Assembly: GCF_004001045.1 (NCBI RefSeq)
Contig: NZ_BIMK01000009.1
Span: forward strand, 186,001 to 250,000
DNA: 64,000 nucleotides
Direction: 5' to 3'
Source of the DNA: Paenibacillus chibensis
Lineage (GTDB): Bacteria; Bacillota; Bacilli; Paenibacillales; Paenibacillaceae
In this document: positions 52,135-59,928 of the stretch, piece by piece
Position numbering within the stretch: position 1 is the stretch's first letter
How the letters are laid out: each line of letters starts with the position of its first letter
Program-made: the position numbers and the translations under genes
The notes under the pieces: generated by a model
The model's database searches: none
Seen by the model: only the letters and a program-made list of their open reading frames with translations
Told to the model about the DNA's origin: nothing

Positions 52135-52761
52135 TTACCGTGAATCAGAAGCAGATGACTGAAGACCGTTCAAGATATAGCCGACCGCAAGCTCCGCCGC
52201 TTCCTCCGGGGTGTGATTGTCGTTCGAAGGATTCAGGAACGGGTTATTTAGCGTGAACATCAACGTACCCATCACAAAATTGACGGCCATATCGATTGAC
52301 GGGGAATCGATAACGCCTTTTTCCTTGCAGGCCAGCAAAATGCTCCGGAGCTGCTCCCAAGACGGCAGGAACACATCCTTCAGCATGTCGATCCGCGGGC
52401 TTTTGAGCAAAAGCTCCTGCTGCAATATATTAAACAGCTCCTGCTCCTCGTAACGATAGATGACGAATGTCTTGCAAAAAAAGATCAAATCCTGTTTCGG
52501 CTCCGACAACGTGAATTCCGAATCCATGAAGGGCAGACGAAGCGGATCGAAAATTTCGTAAAACACGTTTTCCTTACCGCCAAAATGATACGATACCAGC
52601 GCCAAGGACACGTTCGCTTCATCGCAGATCTGTCTGACCGTCGTACCGTTAAAACCGTTTTTGGAGAACAGCTTTTTGGCCGCCTGCAGAATCTGGTGTT
52701 TGACTTCCTTGTTTTTGTCTTTATCCGTGTTGTTTCGTTTTTGGTCCATAACTATGTTCAT
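52135..52761 (-). CDS. TetR family transcriptional regulator
   Basis: 208 residues. The N-terminal helix-turn-helix reads ILQAAKKLFSKNGFNGTTVRQICDEANVSLALVSYHFGGKENVFYEI, and the C-terminal ligand domain is of the FadR/AcrR type. Located downstream of a 3-hydroxyacyl-CoA dehydrogenase gene; the pair of dyads at 53871-53912 before that gene may be its target, in which case an acyl-CoA ligand is plausible. The start is unclear: ATG at 52761 is very near GGGG, while ATG at 52749 is far from it. Confidence 0.88.
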   Translation of the reverse strand: MNIVMDQKRNNTDKDKNKEVKHQILQAAKKLFSKNGFNGTTVRQICDEANVSLALVSYHFGGKENVFYEIFDPLRLPFMDSEFTLSEPKQDLIFFCKTFVIYRYEEQELFNILQQELLLKSPRIDMLKDVFLPSWEQLRSILLACKEKGVIDSPSIDMAVNFVMGTLMFTLNNPFLNPSNDNHTPEEAAELAVGYILNGLQSSASDSR

Positions 52762-52815
52762 ACCCCATGCTTCTATATTTGATTAGCCGCTTTAGCCGAT
52801 ATGGATGATCTGTCC

Positions 52816-52844
52816 ATTATATAAGCTGAGCCCGCCTTTGAAAA
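52816..52844 (-). promoter_or_regulatory. Candidate promoter of the TetR gene
   Basis: Leftward -10 TATAAT (52821-52816), 17 bases from a weak -35 TTTTCA (52844-52839). Confidence 0.4.
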
Positions 52845-52847
52845 GCG

Positions 52848-52898
52848 AAAGGGAGAGGCCTCGCAAATGTATTCATTTGCGAGGCCTCTCCCCTTTTT
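52848..52898. terminator. Strong terminator between the dehydrogenase and TetR genes
   Basis: A 19-base perfect stem from 52851-52869 (GGGAGAGGCCTCGCAAATG) to 52874-52892 with loop TATT, flanked by A-rich and T-rich tracts. It separates the dehydrogenase transcript from that of the TetR gene. Confidence 0.9.
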
Positions 52899-52924
52899 AG
52901 ATTCATGACTTTAGATGCAAATGA

Positions 52925-53824
52925 TCAGCTTTTCAAGAAATCAGGCTGCGCAAAGCTCGGGTTCGGATACTTGTAGAAGCCTTCCCCCGTTGCCGCTCCC
53001 AATTTGCCTTGATCGATATAATCCTCTTTCAATATCTTCGCGATTTTTTCGAAAATTTCGTCTCCTGTCGCTTTCGCTTTAGCCAGTCCGATATTGTAGG
53101 CGGTATTAATGCCTACGACGTCCAGAATGGCGAACGGTCCCATCGGCGCGCCGGTGGCAACCATCCAGGTTTTGTCGATCGTTTCGACGTCGGCGACTTC
53201 CTTCACGAGCAGCTGCTGGGCAGCATCCAGCAAAGGCACCAGCAAGGAATTCAGGATGTACCCAGGCTGCTCTTTGTGAATCGGCAGCGCAACCATGCCA
53301 ATGGCTTTGGCAAATGCAATGACATCCTCGAAAACAGCCATGTCCGTGCCCGGATGCTTCATGATTTCCGCGGTATTATTCTTCCAGATTTCATTCGCAA
53401 AGTGCAGCGCCAAAAACTTCTCCGGACGGCCGGTCGCTTCAGCAAATTGGCTAGGCAATAGCGTCGAGGAATTCGTCGCGAACACGGTGTTTGCAGGCGC
53501 GCATTGACCAAGCTGCTTGTAAAAATCGGTTTTGATCTGCACGACTTCCGGAATGGCTTCAATCACCAAGTCGGCGTTTGCAGCAGCGGCAGACAGATCG
53601 CTGTTGAACTTCATGCGGTCAAATGCAGCATTGACCTGTGCCTCCGTAGCGCCCAGATCCGCCTGGTAACGGGACTTCAGGTTAAGAATTCGATCCTTGG
53701 CACGCTCCAGCGCCTCGTCGTTAATGTCGTATACGGTCACGTTAAAACCTTTAAAGGCAATTTGATAAGCAATTTGGCTGCCCAGCACTCCGCTGCCGGC
53801 AACGGTAATGTTATTGAAATTCAT
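52925..53824 (-). CDS. 3-hydroxyacyl-CoA dehydrogenase family protein
   Basis: 299 residues. The Rossmann motif is VAGSGVLGSQIAYQIAFKGF (GxGxxG), and the catalytic region contains LALHFANEIWKNNTAEIM with His near 141 and Glu, then the C-terminal domain GPFAILDVVGINTAYNI. The protein resembles 3-hydroxybutyryl-CoA dehydrogenases, which oxidise or reduce 3-hydroxyacyl-CoA with NAD(H). The sequence HFANEIWKNN differs from the usual HFFNP, so another hydroxyacyl substrate is possible. A SD AGAGGG precedes the ATG. Two 12-base palindromes lie 50-90 bases upstream. Confidence 0.87.
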   Translation of the reverse strand: MNFNNITVAGSGVLGSQIAYQIAFKGFNVTVYDINDEALERAKDRILNLKSRYQADLGATEAQVNAAFDRMKFNSDLSAAAANADLVIEAIPEVVQIKTDFYKQLGQCAPANTVFATNSSTLLPSQFAEATGRPEKFLALHFANEIWKNNTAEIMKHPGTDMAVFEDVIAFAKAIGMVALPIHKEQPGYILNSLLVPLLDAAQQLLVKEVADVETIDKTWMVATGAPMGPFAILDVVGINTAYNIGLAKAKATGDEIFEKIAKILKEDYIDQGKLGAATGEGFYKYPNPSFAQPDFLKS

Positions 53825-53870
53825 TGCTGTTCCCTCTTTCGTTGATATGGGTAATTAGATGAACGTCATA

Positions 53871-53912
53871 TTAAACACTTGTTTTGAACGTTTATTTTAA
53901 ACAAGTGTTTAA
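53871..53912 (-). promoter_or_regulatory. Twin TetR-type operator before the dehydrogenase gene
   Basis: AAACACTTGTTT (53873-53884) and AAACAAGTGTTT (53899-53910) are each 5-2-5 palindromes (AAACA-N2-TGTTT) and are mirror images of one another, so a 14-base arm is repeated in inverse over a 14-base spacer. Such paired sites suit TetR dimers; the TetR gene is adjacent downstream. Confidence 0.65.
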
Positions 53913-54001
53913 TTCATAATCTACATTCTTTAATATCGATTGTCAAATGAAAATCATTCTAATAAATAGCAATGATTTCCTTCGACATGCTTTGATATAC
54001 A

Positions 54002-54033
54002 AAGACCGGATCACGATTTCGTGATCCGGTCTT
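54002..54033 (-). terminator. Terminator of the SUFU-thioredoxin unit
   Basis: AAGACCGGATCACGA (54002-54016) pairs with its complement (54019-54033), 15 bases, between the thioredoxin stop and the dehydrogenase promoter. The leftward tail is TTTGT. Confidence 0.85.
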
Positions 54034-54057
54034 GTAACAGGATTGCAGCCTCATTTT

Positions 54058-54588
54058 TTAATTGTAGTTATCCATCAGAGAGTTTACGGATTCCTCCATC
54101 GTTTCCAGATCGGTGGAACCAATGATTTCATCGATCAATTCGCCTCTGGAGTTCACGAAATACATCGCCGGAAAGCCTTGCCCTCCAAAGTAATCGTATA
54201 CCTCCTGCGTTTCATCCAGCAATACCGGATAAGTAATGCCGTATTGATTCACATAATTACGGACTTCCGCAGGATCATCCCGTTTAATCAGGTTGATGCC
54301 GTACACATTTAAACGGTCTTTGTATTTATCATAAAGCGAGACCACTTTAGGGGCATCCTCATTGCAATAAGGACACCAGGAGGTAAAGAACACAACGATC
54401 GTTGGTTTCTCCGCAAAGTTGATCACTTTCTTATCTTCTGTATTCAGCTCTTTCAATTGAATCGCTGTTGCAGATATGAATGCTTTATCGGCCTCTTGGC
54501 TGTTTACGTTTGTCACGACAACATACAAACAGGCCATCACAGCAGCGATGACAATGATACAAGCAATCAGACTGGACATTTTCTTCAA
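54058..54588 (-). CDS. Membrane-anchored TlpA/ResA-like thiol-disulfide protein
   Basis: About 176 residues. An N-terminal helix (SSLIACIIVIAAVMACLYVVV) anchors it outside the membrane. The thioredoxin fold carries the active site WCPYC in VVFFTSWCPYCNEDAPKVV, and the cis-Pro loop QGFPAMYFVN. It would reduce or isomerise thiols in extracytoplasmic proteins. A TTG at 54588 after GGAAGGTG is the preferred start; an ATG at 54621 would add a basic leader. It follows the SUFU gene by about 50 bases in the same direction. Confidence 0.85.
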   Translation of the reverse strand: MKKMSSLIACIIVIAAVMACLYVVVTNVNSQEADKAFISATAIQLKELNTEDKKVINFAEKPTIVVFFTSWCPYCNEDAPKVVSLYDKYKDRLNVYGINLIKRDDPAEVRNYVNQYGITYPVLLDETQEVYDYFGGQGFPAMYFVNSRGELIDEIIGSTDLETMEESVNSLMDNYN

Positions 54589-54639
54589 GCAATCCCGCAC
54601 CTTCCATGGGTAAAAGATCAATGATTCGGCAAGGTATGT

Positions 54640-55701
54640 TTATCCGATCGTTTCGACGATATTTCCCTCTTGATCTTTAATATGGGTCGGAACGATTTGA
54701 ATGGCCGTACCTCTGATCGCAGAAAGTTCAAACGTGCTTTCCTTGGGAAGCAGATACCGGCAAACTTCCGCAGCTGTCTGCTCATTAAGCGTCATTCGAA
54801 CCTCATCATCCTGGAAGTGGCATTCTGCTTGGGTTCCCGGTTCAAACACAGCCCTGATCTCTGGGCCTACCAAGGTCAGACTTTTTCCCTTCAGAATACG
54901 CCCTCTCAGCAGCTTTCCGATAATTCCGGCCTGCTTAGCCCCAAGGCTCAGAATGGAAGGGGTTTTACTAAACAGGCTCTTTTTGCCGGGTGTCCAAGCC
55001 AATTGGTCCACATACAGGAAACCGGTACTGGAGCCTTCCTCCTCCATCCCTTTGCTCACTGCTTCGGAAACGTCCGGATGCAGAAGCACCGAACCACGCT
55101 GTACATCCGTTACATATTGCGGGAAATGCTCCAACCCGACACGAAGGACTCCGAGCGTATTCCATGTTTGCATCGCTTCCATTTCATCTCGGGTAATGCC
55201 CACCATCTGCAAAAACTCCACGTGGCAATTAGGCGTATCCATCGGTGGAAGTTCGGGATCTTGAATGAAAGCAAGCGCTGTGAGAAGGGTGTCGGAACCC
55301 AGGCAAATCGGCCCGTTCGCATCCAAATAATCCCCCGATCTGAAGATGTTGCCGCTGTTGAACACGTATCTCCCCATGTTTTGAAGCAAGTTCAGAGCCC
55401 ATGCCGGCGGCTCTTCCTCCTCTTCACTTCGGGTTAGCCGGAACGTTAATTCGAATCCGTAGCCGCTGTGCTCCGCCATATCGGACTCTTTGGCATACAG
55501 CTCCGAAAAACCATAGGTTACGAAGTGCCAATGCGGCACCCCGGATTCACTCTTATACGCGCTGATTCCGTCCAAAGGATCTTGCCCGCCAAGCGAATAA
55601 GGAAGGAGCGTGCCGTAATGCTTGGGTTCCTGCTGTCCATAAATTCCAGCCATTCTCTGATCGATCGCATCCCATCCGGATGTATTGTTCTCCTCGCTCA
55701 T
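54640..55701 (-). CDS. Suppressor-of-fused (SUFU) domain protein
   Basis: 353 residues. The N-terminal half matches the SUFU family: HYGTLLPYSLGGQDPLDGISAYKSESGVPHWHFVTYGFSELY and ELTFRLT. Bacterial members are stand-alone proteins, sometimes tied to polymorphic toxin immunity. Here it is co-directional with a thioredoxin-like gene and no toxin is evident. The C-terminal 150 residues (after TDVQRGSVLLHPDVSEAV) are unassigned. The ATG follows AAAGGAG. The function is not established. Confidence 0.85.
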   Translation of the reverse strand: MSEENNTSGWDAIDQRMAGIYGQQEPKHYGTLLPYSLGGQDPLDGISAYKSESGVPHWHFVTYGFSELYAKESDMAEHSGYGFELTFRLTRSEEEEEPPAWALNLLQNMGRYVFNSGNIFRSGDYLDANGPICLGSDTLLTALAFIQDPELPPMDTPNCHVEFLQMVGITRDEMEAMQTWNTLGVLRVGLEHFPQYVTDVQRGSVLLHPDVSEAVSKGMEEEGSSTGFLYVDQLAWTPGKKSLFSKTPSILSLGAKQAGIIGKLLRGRILKGKSLTLVGPEIRAVFEPGTQAECHFQDDEVRMTLNEQTAAEVCRYLLPKESTFELSAIRGTAIQIVPTHIKDQEGNIVETIG

Positions 55702-56040
55702 CTCTCTTTTCTCCTTTCGATTCGCCTAAGTCAGCCTCTGGCAAACGACAGTTACCTACTCATTTATGTACCGCAAACGAAAAAATCAGGAAATCGGACT
55801 CCCCTCACATTTATTGGCACAGATCGTTCGCCGGGGGGGATCCTAACCTGAATCATGATCAGTATAAAGCAGTACAAATCACCCAATCAATTTTTTTCCA
55901 GTTCCGTCATTCAAATCAATCCGTTCGTCCTAGAAAAGCTAGTCTATTTTACCTATCGAAAATAAACAACTGCGTATTCCCACGCGCAACTTTTCCGTAA
56001 GTCATCCCGTTTGGCCCAGGAATGGATTTCCAATAATATA
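55702..56040. other. Intergenic region, no gene seen
   Basis: A gap of about 420 bases to the PadR start, A+T-rich near its right end. Besides the SUFU and PadR control regions no ORF with a ribosome site is present. Confidence 0.5.
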
Positions 56041-56089
56041 TTGACAATCGATATATTATTATTTATTATATCGACATACGATATATCGT
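56041..56089 (+). promoter_or_regulatory. PadR gene promoter with overlapping dyads
   Basis: -35 TTGACA (56041-56046), 17 bases, -10 TATTAT (56064-56069). The dyads ATATCG-N5-CGATAT (56068-56084) and ACGATATATCGT (56078-56089) overlap the -10 and start region, which fits PadR autorepression. Confidence 0.8.
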
Positions 56090-56119
56090 GATTCGTAATA
56101 AGCGAATGGAGGAAATCAG

Positions 56120-56458
56120 GTGAATAAATGGAACGACATGCTTCCTCTAACTGAAGCCTTTTACTATATCCTCATTGCATTATACCGGGAACCTTCCCAT
56201 GGATACGGTATCATGCAGGACACCGAGCAAATGAGCGGGGGCAGAGTTAAAATCGGGGCTGGCACGCTGTATACCGCGCTTAACACGCTGCTGAACAAAG
56301 GATGGATCGACCATTTCCCCGTACCCGAAGGCACGGACTCGCGGCGGAAAATGTATCAGATTACCCCGGAAGGCAAAAGGGCTGCCGCGGCGGAAATGGT
56401 CCGTCTGGAAGAAATGTTGATGGCTGGACGCCAAATCATGTCGAGCGAAATGGAGTGA
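56120..56458 (+). CDS. PadR family transcriptional regulator
   Basis: 112 residues. The winged helix is of the PadR-s1 type: LTEAFYYILIALYREPSHGYGIMQDTEQMSGGRVKIGAGTLYTALNTLLNKGWI, then the wing RRKMYQITPEGKRAAAAE. It starts with GTG at 56120, seven bases after GGAGG. It is immediately followed by a DUF2812 gene, a pairing very common in Bacillales. It probably represses its own operon by dyads at the promoter; the inducer is unknown. Confidence 0.92.
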   Translation: MNKWNDMLPLTEAFYYILIALYREPSHGYGIMQDTEQMSGGRVKIGAGTLYTALNTLLNKGWIDHFPVPEGTDSRRKMYQITPEGKRAAAAEMVRLEEMLMAGRQIMSSEME

Positions 56459-56464
56459 TCATCC

Positions 56465-57022
56465 GTGGAAGAACAATTGGAGAAGCGTTATCGTTTAAAT
56501 TTAAGCTGGGATTACGAAAAGGAGGAACAATGGATTAATCAGCTATCCGCCCAAGGGCTTCATTTAATGAAACCCGGCACTGTAAAGAGCTGGTTCAAAA
56601 AGGATCCTTCCGTCAGATATTCATATTGCCTGGATTACCAACCAGGGTTAAAGAGGGGCGCTTCCATGCAGGATTATCTCCAGCTGTATCAAGACGCGGG
56701 CTGGGAATACGTAACCTCCTACAATGGAATATGGCATTACTTTCGCAAGATCTGGGAGCCTGCCCCCACTCCCAAGCTGTACACCGACCAGGAATCTCTT
56801 GCCGGCCAGTACCAAAAAATGCAGCGGATCCTGTCCGTCGTGTTATGTTCCAATGTCATGATTTTTATCATCGTGATGACGATTCTACTCTTACGTTGGC
56901 AAAGCATGCTGTGGACTATCGCGCTTCCCGTCACGATTCTGTACATTTTGCTGTTCATTCTGTTAGGATATGGATATCGACGGGCAGGCAGTAAAATCAA
57001 ACAATTATCGGACCGCTTCTGA
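56465..57022 (+). CDS. DUF2812 membrane protein
   Basis: 185 residues. The cytoplasmic N-terminal part (LSWDYEKEEQWINQLSAQGLHLMKPGTVKSWF and YCLDYQP) is the DUF2812 signature, and two C-terminal transmembrane helices follow (about 120-143 and 150-170). It is always found with PadR-type regulators; the function is unknown. The start is a GTG at 56465, seven bases after the PadR stop, and GGAG lies within the PadR end, so the two are co-translated. Confidence 0.9.
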   Translation: MEEQLEKRYRLNLSWDYEKEEQWINQLSAQGLHLMKPGTVKSWFKKDPSVRYSYCLDYQPGLKRGASMQDYLQLYQDAGWEYVTSYNGIWHYFRKIWEPAPTPKLYTDQESLAGQYQKMQRILSVVLCSNVMIFIIVMTILLLRWQSMLWTIALPVTILYILLFILLGYGYRRAGSKIKQLSDRF

Positions 57023-57068
57023 GGCCTTCATTGATGTATTATATTTTCGAATTAAAAAGGAGCTAAGC

Positions 57069-57584
57069 GTGGATCATTTGAAAAGGAAAACTCAAATTCA
57101 TATCCAGCCATGGACAGATCCGTATCTCGAATTGCTGTTTCGCTTGAACGCGCCGGAAATGCTGGAGCATCTCGGCGGACCGGAGAACGATGAACAGGTG
57201 GAAGAACGCCACCGCAGATACCTGCGCTTAACGGAGGACAACAAGGGCTGCATGTATGGCATCCATTTTGAAGGCATCCCCGAACCGGTCGGTAACGTCG
57301 GTTACTGGGACAGCACCTGGAACGGAGATTCGATCTACGAAATCGGCTGGGGCGTACTCCCTGCTTACCAGAATAAAGGTATCGCTTCGGCTGCAGCAGC
57401 AGCCGCCATCGAAGAGGCAAGAAAGCAGCACAAGCACCGCTTTGTTCACGCTTTTCCATCAGTCGATCATCCCGCTTCGAACGGCATTTGCCGAAAGCTT
57501 GGCTTCACGTTAATATCCGAATGTGATTTCGAATACCCTAAAGGTTCTTTTATGCGCTGCAACGATTGGCGCCTGGAACTTTGA
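57069..57584 (+). CDS. GNAT family N-acetyltransferase
   Basis: 171 residues. The GNAT fold is visible: the acetyl-CoA loop GWGVLPAYQNKGIASAAAAAAIEEA and the C-terminal NGICRKLGF. It would acetylate an amine on a small molecule or protein; substrate unknown. The GTG at 57069 follows AAGGAG with six bases; a longer frame from 56970 overlaps the DUF2812 gene and is not preferred. It lies 47 bases after that gene in the same direction. Confidence 0.87.
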   Translation: MDHLKRKTQIHIQPWTDPYLELLFRLNAPEMLEHLGGPENDEQVEERHRRYLRLTEDNKGCMYGIHFEGIPEPVGNVGYWDSTWNGDSIYEIGWGVLPAYQNKGIASAAAAAAIEEARKQHKHRFVHAFPSVDHPASNGICRKLGFTLISECDFEYPKGSFMRCNDWRLEL

Positions 57585-57597
57585 AACATGCCAAAAC

Positions 57598-57650
57598 AGC
57601 GGCTGAACGAAGACATACCATGTCGATCGTCAGCCGCTGCTGCTGTTTAC
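57598..57650. terminator. Long imperfect hairpin between convergent genes
   Basis: AGCGGCTGA (57598-57606) pairs with TCAGCCGCT (57630-57638), with an inner stem GACAT-ACC-ATGTC. It is followed by GCTGCTGTTT and probably ends both the GNAT and the TIM-barrel transcripts. Confidence 0.55.
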
Positions 57651-57660
57651 AGGGACTCTT

Positions 57661-57696
57661 TCGTCTATATCGTCTCTATCGTCTCTATTGTGTCCA
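57661..57696. repeat. 9-base imperfect tandem repeat
   Basis: TCGTCTATA, TCGTCTCTA, TCGTCTCTA and TTGTGTCCA occur in line just after the stop of the TIM-barrel gene. The unit length is a multiple of three, but no supported gene reads through it. Confidence 0.5.
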
Positions 57697-57703
57697 TGCT
57701 CCG

Positions 57704-58528
57704 TTATTTCAATATGTTTTTGAATGCTTCGGTTTGCTGCTTGATGCCGACCTCGGTCGCAAAGCGTTCAATGCTGGACGCTCCGAAAAATCCTTCCACG
57801 CCTTTGGTTTTAGACAGTACGTATTCCGCGTCTCCCGGCTCGGCAATCGGTCCGCCGTGGCAGAGAATCATGATGTCCGGATTCACGGCTTTGCCCGCGT
57901 CGCAGATCGCCTGGATTTTATCCACGCAATCATCCAGCGTCAGCGCGGTTTTGGCGCCGATGGTTCCTTTGGTCGTGAGCCCCATGTGGGCCACGAGGAT
58001 GTCCGCCCCGGCTTCCGCCATCTTTTTCGCCTGATCCACGTCGAACACGTATGGCGTCGTCAGCAGATCGAGTTCATGCGCCTTGCGGATCATGTCGACC
58101 TCCAGGTCGTATCCCATGCCTGTTTCTTCCAGGTTCGCACGGAATACGCCGTCGATCAGTCCCACGGTCGGGAAGTTCTGGACACCGGCAAATCCCTGCT
58201 CTTTGAGCTGCTTCAGGAAAATATCCATGATGCGGAATGGATCGGTACCGCATACCCCTGCTAGCACAGGCGTATCTTTGACGACGGGAAGAACCTCGTT
58301 CCCCATGTCCACCACGATCTGATTAGCGTCTCCGTAGGCCATCAAGCCTGCAAGGGAACCGCGGCCAGCCATCCGGTAACGGCCCGAATTGTAGATGATG
58401 ATCAAATCAACGCCGCCTGCTTCCGCGCTCTTCGCGGAAATCCCGGTGCCTGCTCCCGCTCCCAACAGCACGTTTCCTGCTGCAACCTCCGCTTTTAATT
58501 CCGTCAAAATTTCTTGTCTTGTTTTCAT
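57704..58528 (-). CDS. Phosphoenolpyruvate-hydrolase-like TIM-barrel protein
   Basis: 274 residues of the PEP-hydrolase family. Markers are [78 protein letters not shown] and GASSIER. PEP-hydrolase-like enzymes act on phosphoenolpyruvate or related C-P/C-C substrates; the reaction here is not confirmed. The same barrel is fused to a Tm-1-like domain in the tomato Tm-1 protein. Here the Tm-1-like gene is upstream with a 25-base gap, so the two proteins probably form a complex or sequential step. GGAGGAAAC precedes the ATG. Confidence 0.88.
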   Translation of the reverse strand: MKTRQEILTELKAEVAAGNVLLGAGAGTGISAKSAEAGGVDLIIIYNSGRYRMAGRGSLAGLMAYGDANQIVVDMGNEVLPVVKDTPVLAGVCGTDPFRIMDIFLKQLKEQGFAGVQNFPTVGLIDGVFRANLEETGMGYDLEVDMIRKAHELDLLTTPYVFDVDQAKKMAEAGADILVAHMGLTTKGTIGAKTALTLDDCVDKIQAICDAGKAVNPDIMILCHGGPIAEPGDAEYVLSKTKGVEGFFGASSIERFATEVGIKQQTEAFKNILK

Positions 58529-58553
58529 CGTATGTTTCCTCCATCCATATGGA

Positions 58554-59786
58554 TTAGTTTGCGCTCGCCTGGCTCTCTTTTTGTTTGATCAGCTCGATAA
58601 GCCGCTTGGCAGCCGCGAGGGCAAAAGCCTGATCATTGATGTCCGTATCCATTTCGATCAATTGAACGACGTCCGGGTTGATCTGCTGACGAAGCGTCTC
58701 GAACAGTGCGGAATCTTCTTCGGCTCCCTCGAAGGGTTCTCCGGTTACATCCAGCATAGATACGCCCTTCAGCGGAAGCATTAATACGGTCTGACCCTGC
58801 GCTTGATTCAGTTTCCCGGCAATGATCTCGCCTAATTTGCGGTTCTCCTCTACGGTGGTCCGCATCAGCGTGACCGACGGATTATGCTTGTACAGATTCC
58901 GTCCTTTAAACGCTTCCGGAACGGAATCATAGGGGCCGAAGTTAACCATGTCCAGTGCTCCTGTCGATACGACCTGAGGCACTTTGCAGCGTCCTGCCGC
59001 TTCAAGGCGGTGAGGACCGGCGGCGAGGACACCGCCAACCAACTCATCGCACCATTCGGTTGTCGTCAGATCGAGCACTCCGTCAATGAATCCGCCTTCG
59101 ACCAAGCTCTCCATCGTTTTGCCGCCCGTGCCGGTGGCATGGAAAACGAGAACCTCGTATCCCTGCTCCTCCAGATACTCCCTGGCGTAGGTGACGCATG
59201 GCGTAGTGACGCCGAACATCGTCGCGGCAATCAGCGGCTTTTTATCGCGCGGAGGCTCGGATTCGAACTGCACCATACCGGCCATGGCATGAGCGGCATT
59301 GGTGAATATTTTCGTCGAGAACGAATTCAGTCCCGCCACGTCCACGATGGAGGGGAACATGATAATGTCGCTCGTGCCCACATAAGGCTCGGTGTTACCG
59401 GATGCAACCGTGGACACCATCAGCTTGGGAACACCAATCGGAAGTGCTCGCATGCCGGCGGTCACAATCGATGTTCCCCCCGTTCCGCCAAAGGACAGGA
59501 TACCGTCGAACTTGCCTTCCGCATACAGCTTCGGTATGAGCTTCTCCATGCCTCTGGCCAAAGCCTCCGTGCCTTCCGCACGGTCCTTCTTGGCGGCAAT
59601 ATCATGGATATCAAAGCCGGCGGCACCTGCCACTTCCGTATTGGACACGTCCGGGGTAAACGCAGGCTCGAATACGCCGCTGTGTATCGTGAACGTGTGC
59701 GAACCCAAGCTTTCAATGACCGATTTTACATATAAGAATTCCGCGCCTTTAGAATCGAATGTTCCCGCAATGGCTATCGTTTTCAC
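58554..59786 (-). CDS. Tm-1-like ATP-binding domain protein (UPF0261)
   Basis: 410 residues. It starts with [24 protein letters not shown] and has the [19 protein letters not shown] and [29 protein letters not shown] motifs typical of UPF0261/Tm-1-like proteins, whose structures show two Rossmann-like domains and ATP binding. The function in bacteria is not known. The GTG start at 59786 follows GAAGGAGG. It precedes the TIM-barrel gene and follows the AraC-fusion regulator by about 140 bases; the trio runs in one direction. Confidence 0.9.
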   Translation of the reverse strand: MKTIAIAGTFDSKGAEFLYVKSVIESLGSHTFTIHSGVFEPAFTPDVSNTEVAGAAGFDIHDIAAKKDRAEGTEALARGMEKLIPKLYAEGKFDGILSFGGTGGTSIVTAGMRALPIGVPKLMVSTVASGNTEPYVGTSDIIMFPSIVDVAGLNSFSTKIFTNAAHAMAGMVQFESEPPRDKKPLIAATMFGVTTPCVTYAREYLEEQGYEVLVFHATGTGGKTMESLVEGGFIDGVLDLTTTEWCDELVGGVLAAGPHRLEAAGRCKVPQVVSTGALDMVNFGPYDSVPEAFKGRNLYKHNPSVTLMRTTVEENRKLGEIIAGKLNQAQGQTVLMLPLKGVSMLDVTGEPFEGAEEDSALFETLRQQINPDVVQLIEMDTDINDQAFALAAAKRLIELIKQKESQASAN

Positions 59787-59928
59787 CGTATAACCTCCTT
59801 CGAATAACTGCGATCAGGAACCGCGGCTCAGCCGTTCGGAACAGCGCCGTGAACCTTGACATCCTCATAATACAGCGCTTTCATCTTAAAGTAATCGTAT
59901 TCTTGTATGATCTTTATGTATATTTGTC

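Noticed and set aside
57661..57696. 9-base tandem repeat as a phase-variable coding region
   Set aside because: The frames crossing it belong to no recognised gene, and it lies just outside the TIM-barrel stop codon, so it is listed only as a repeat.
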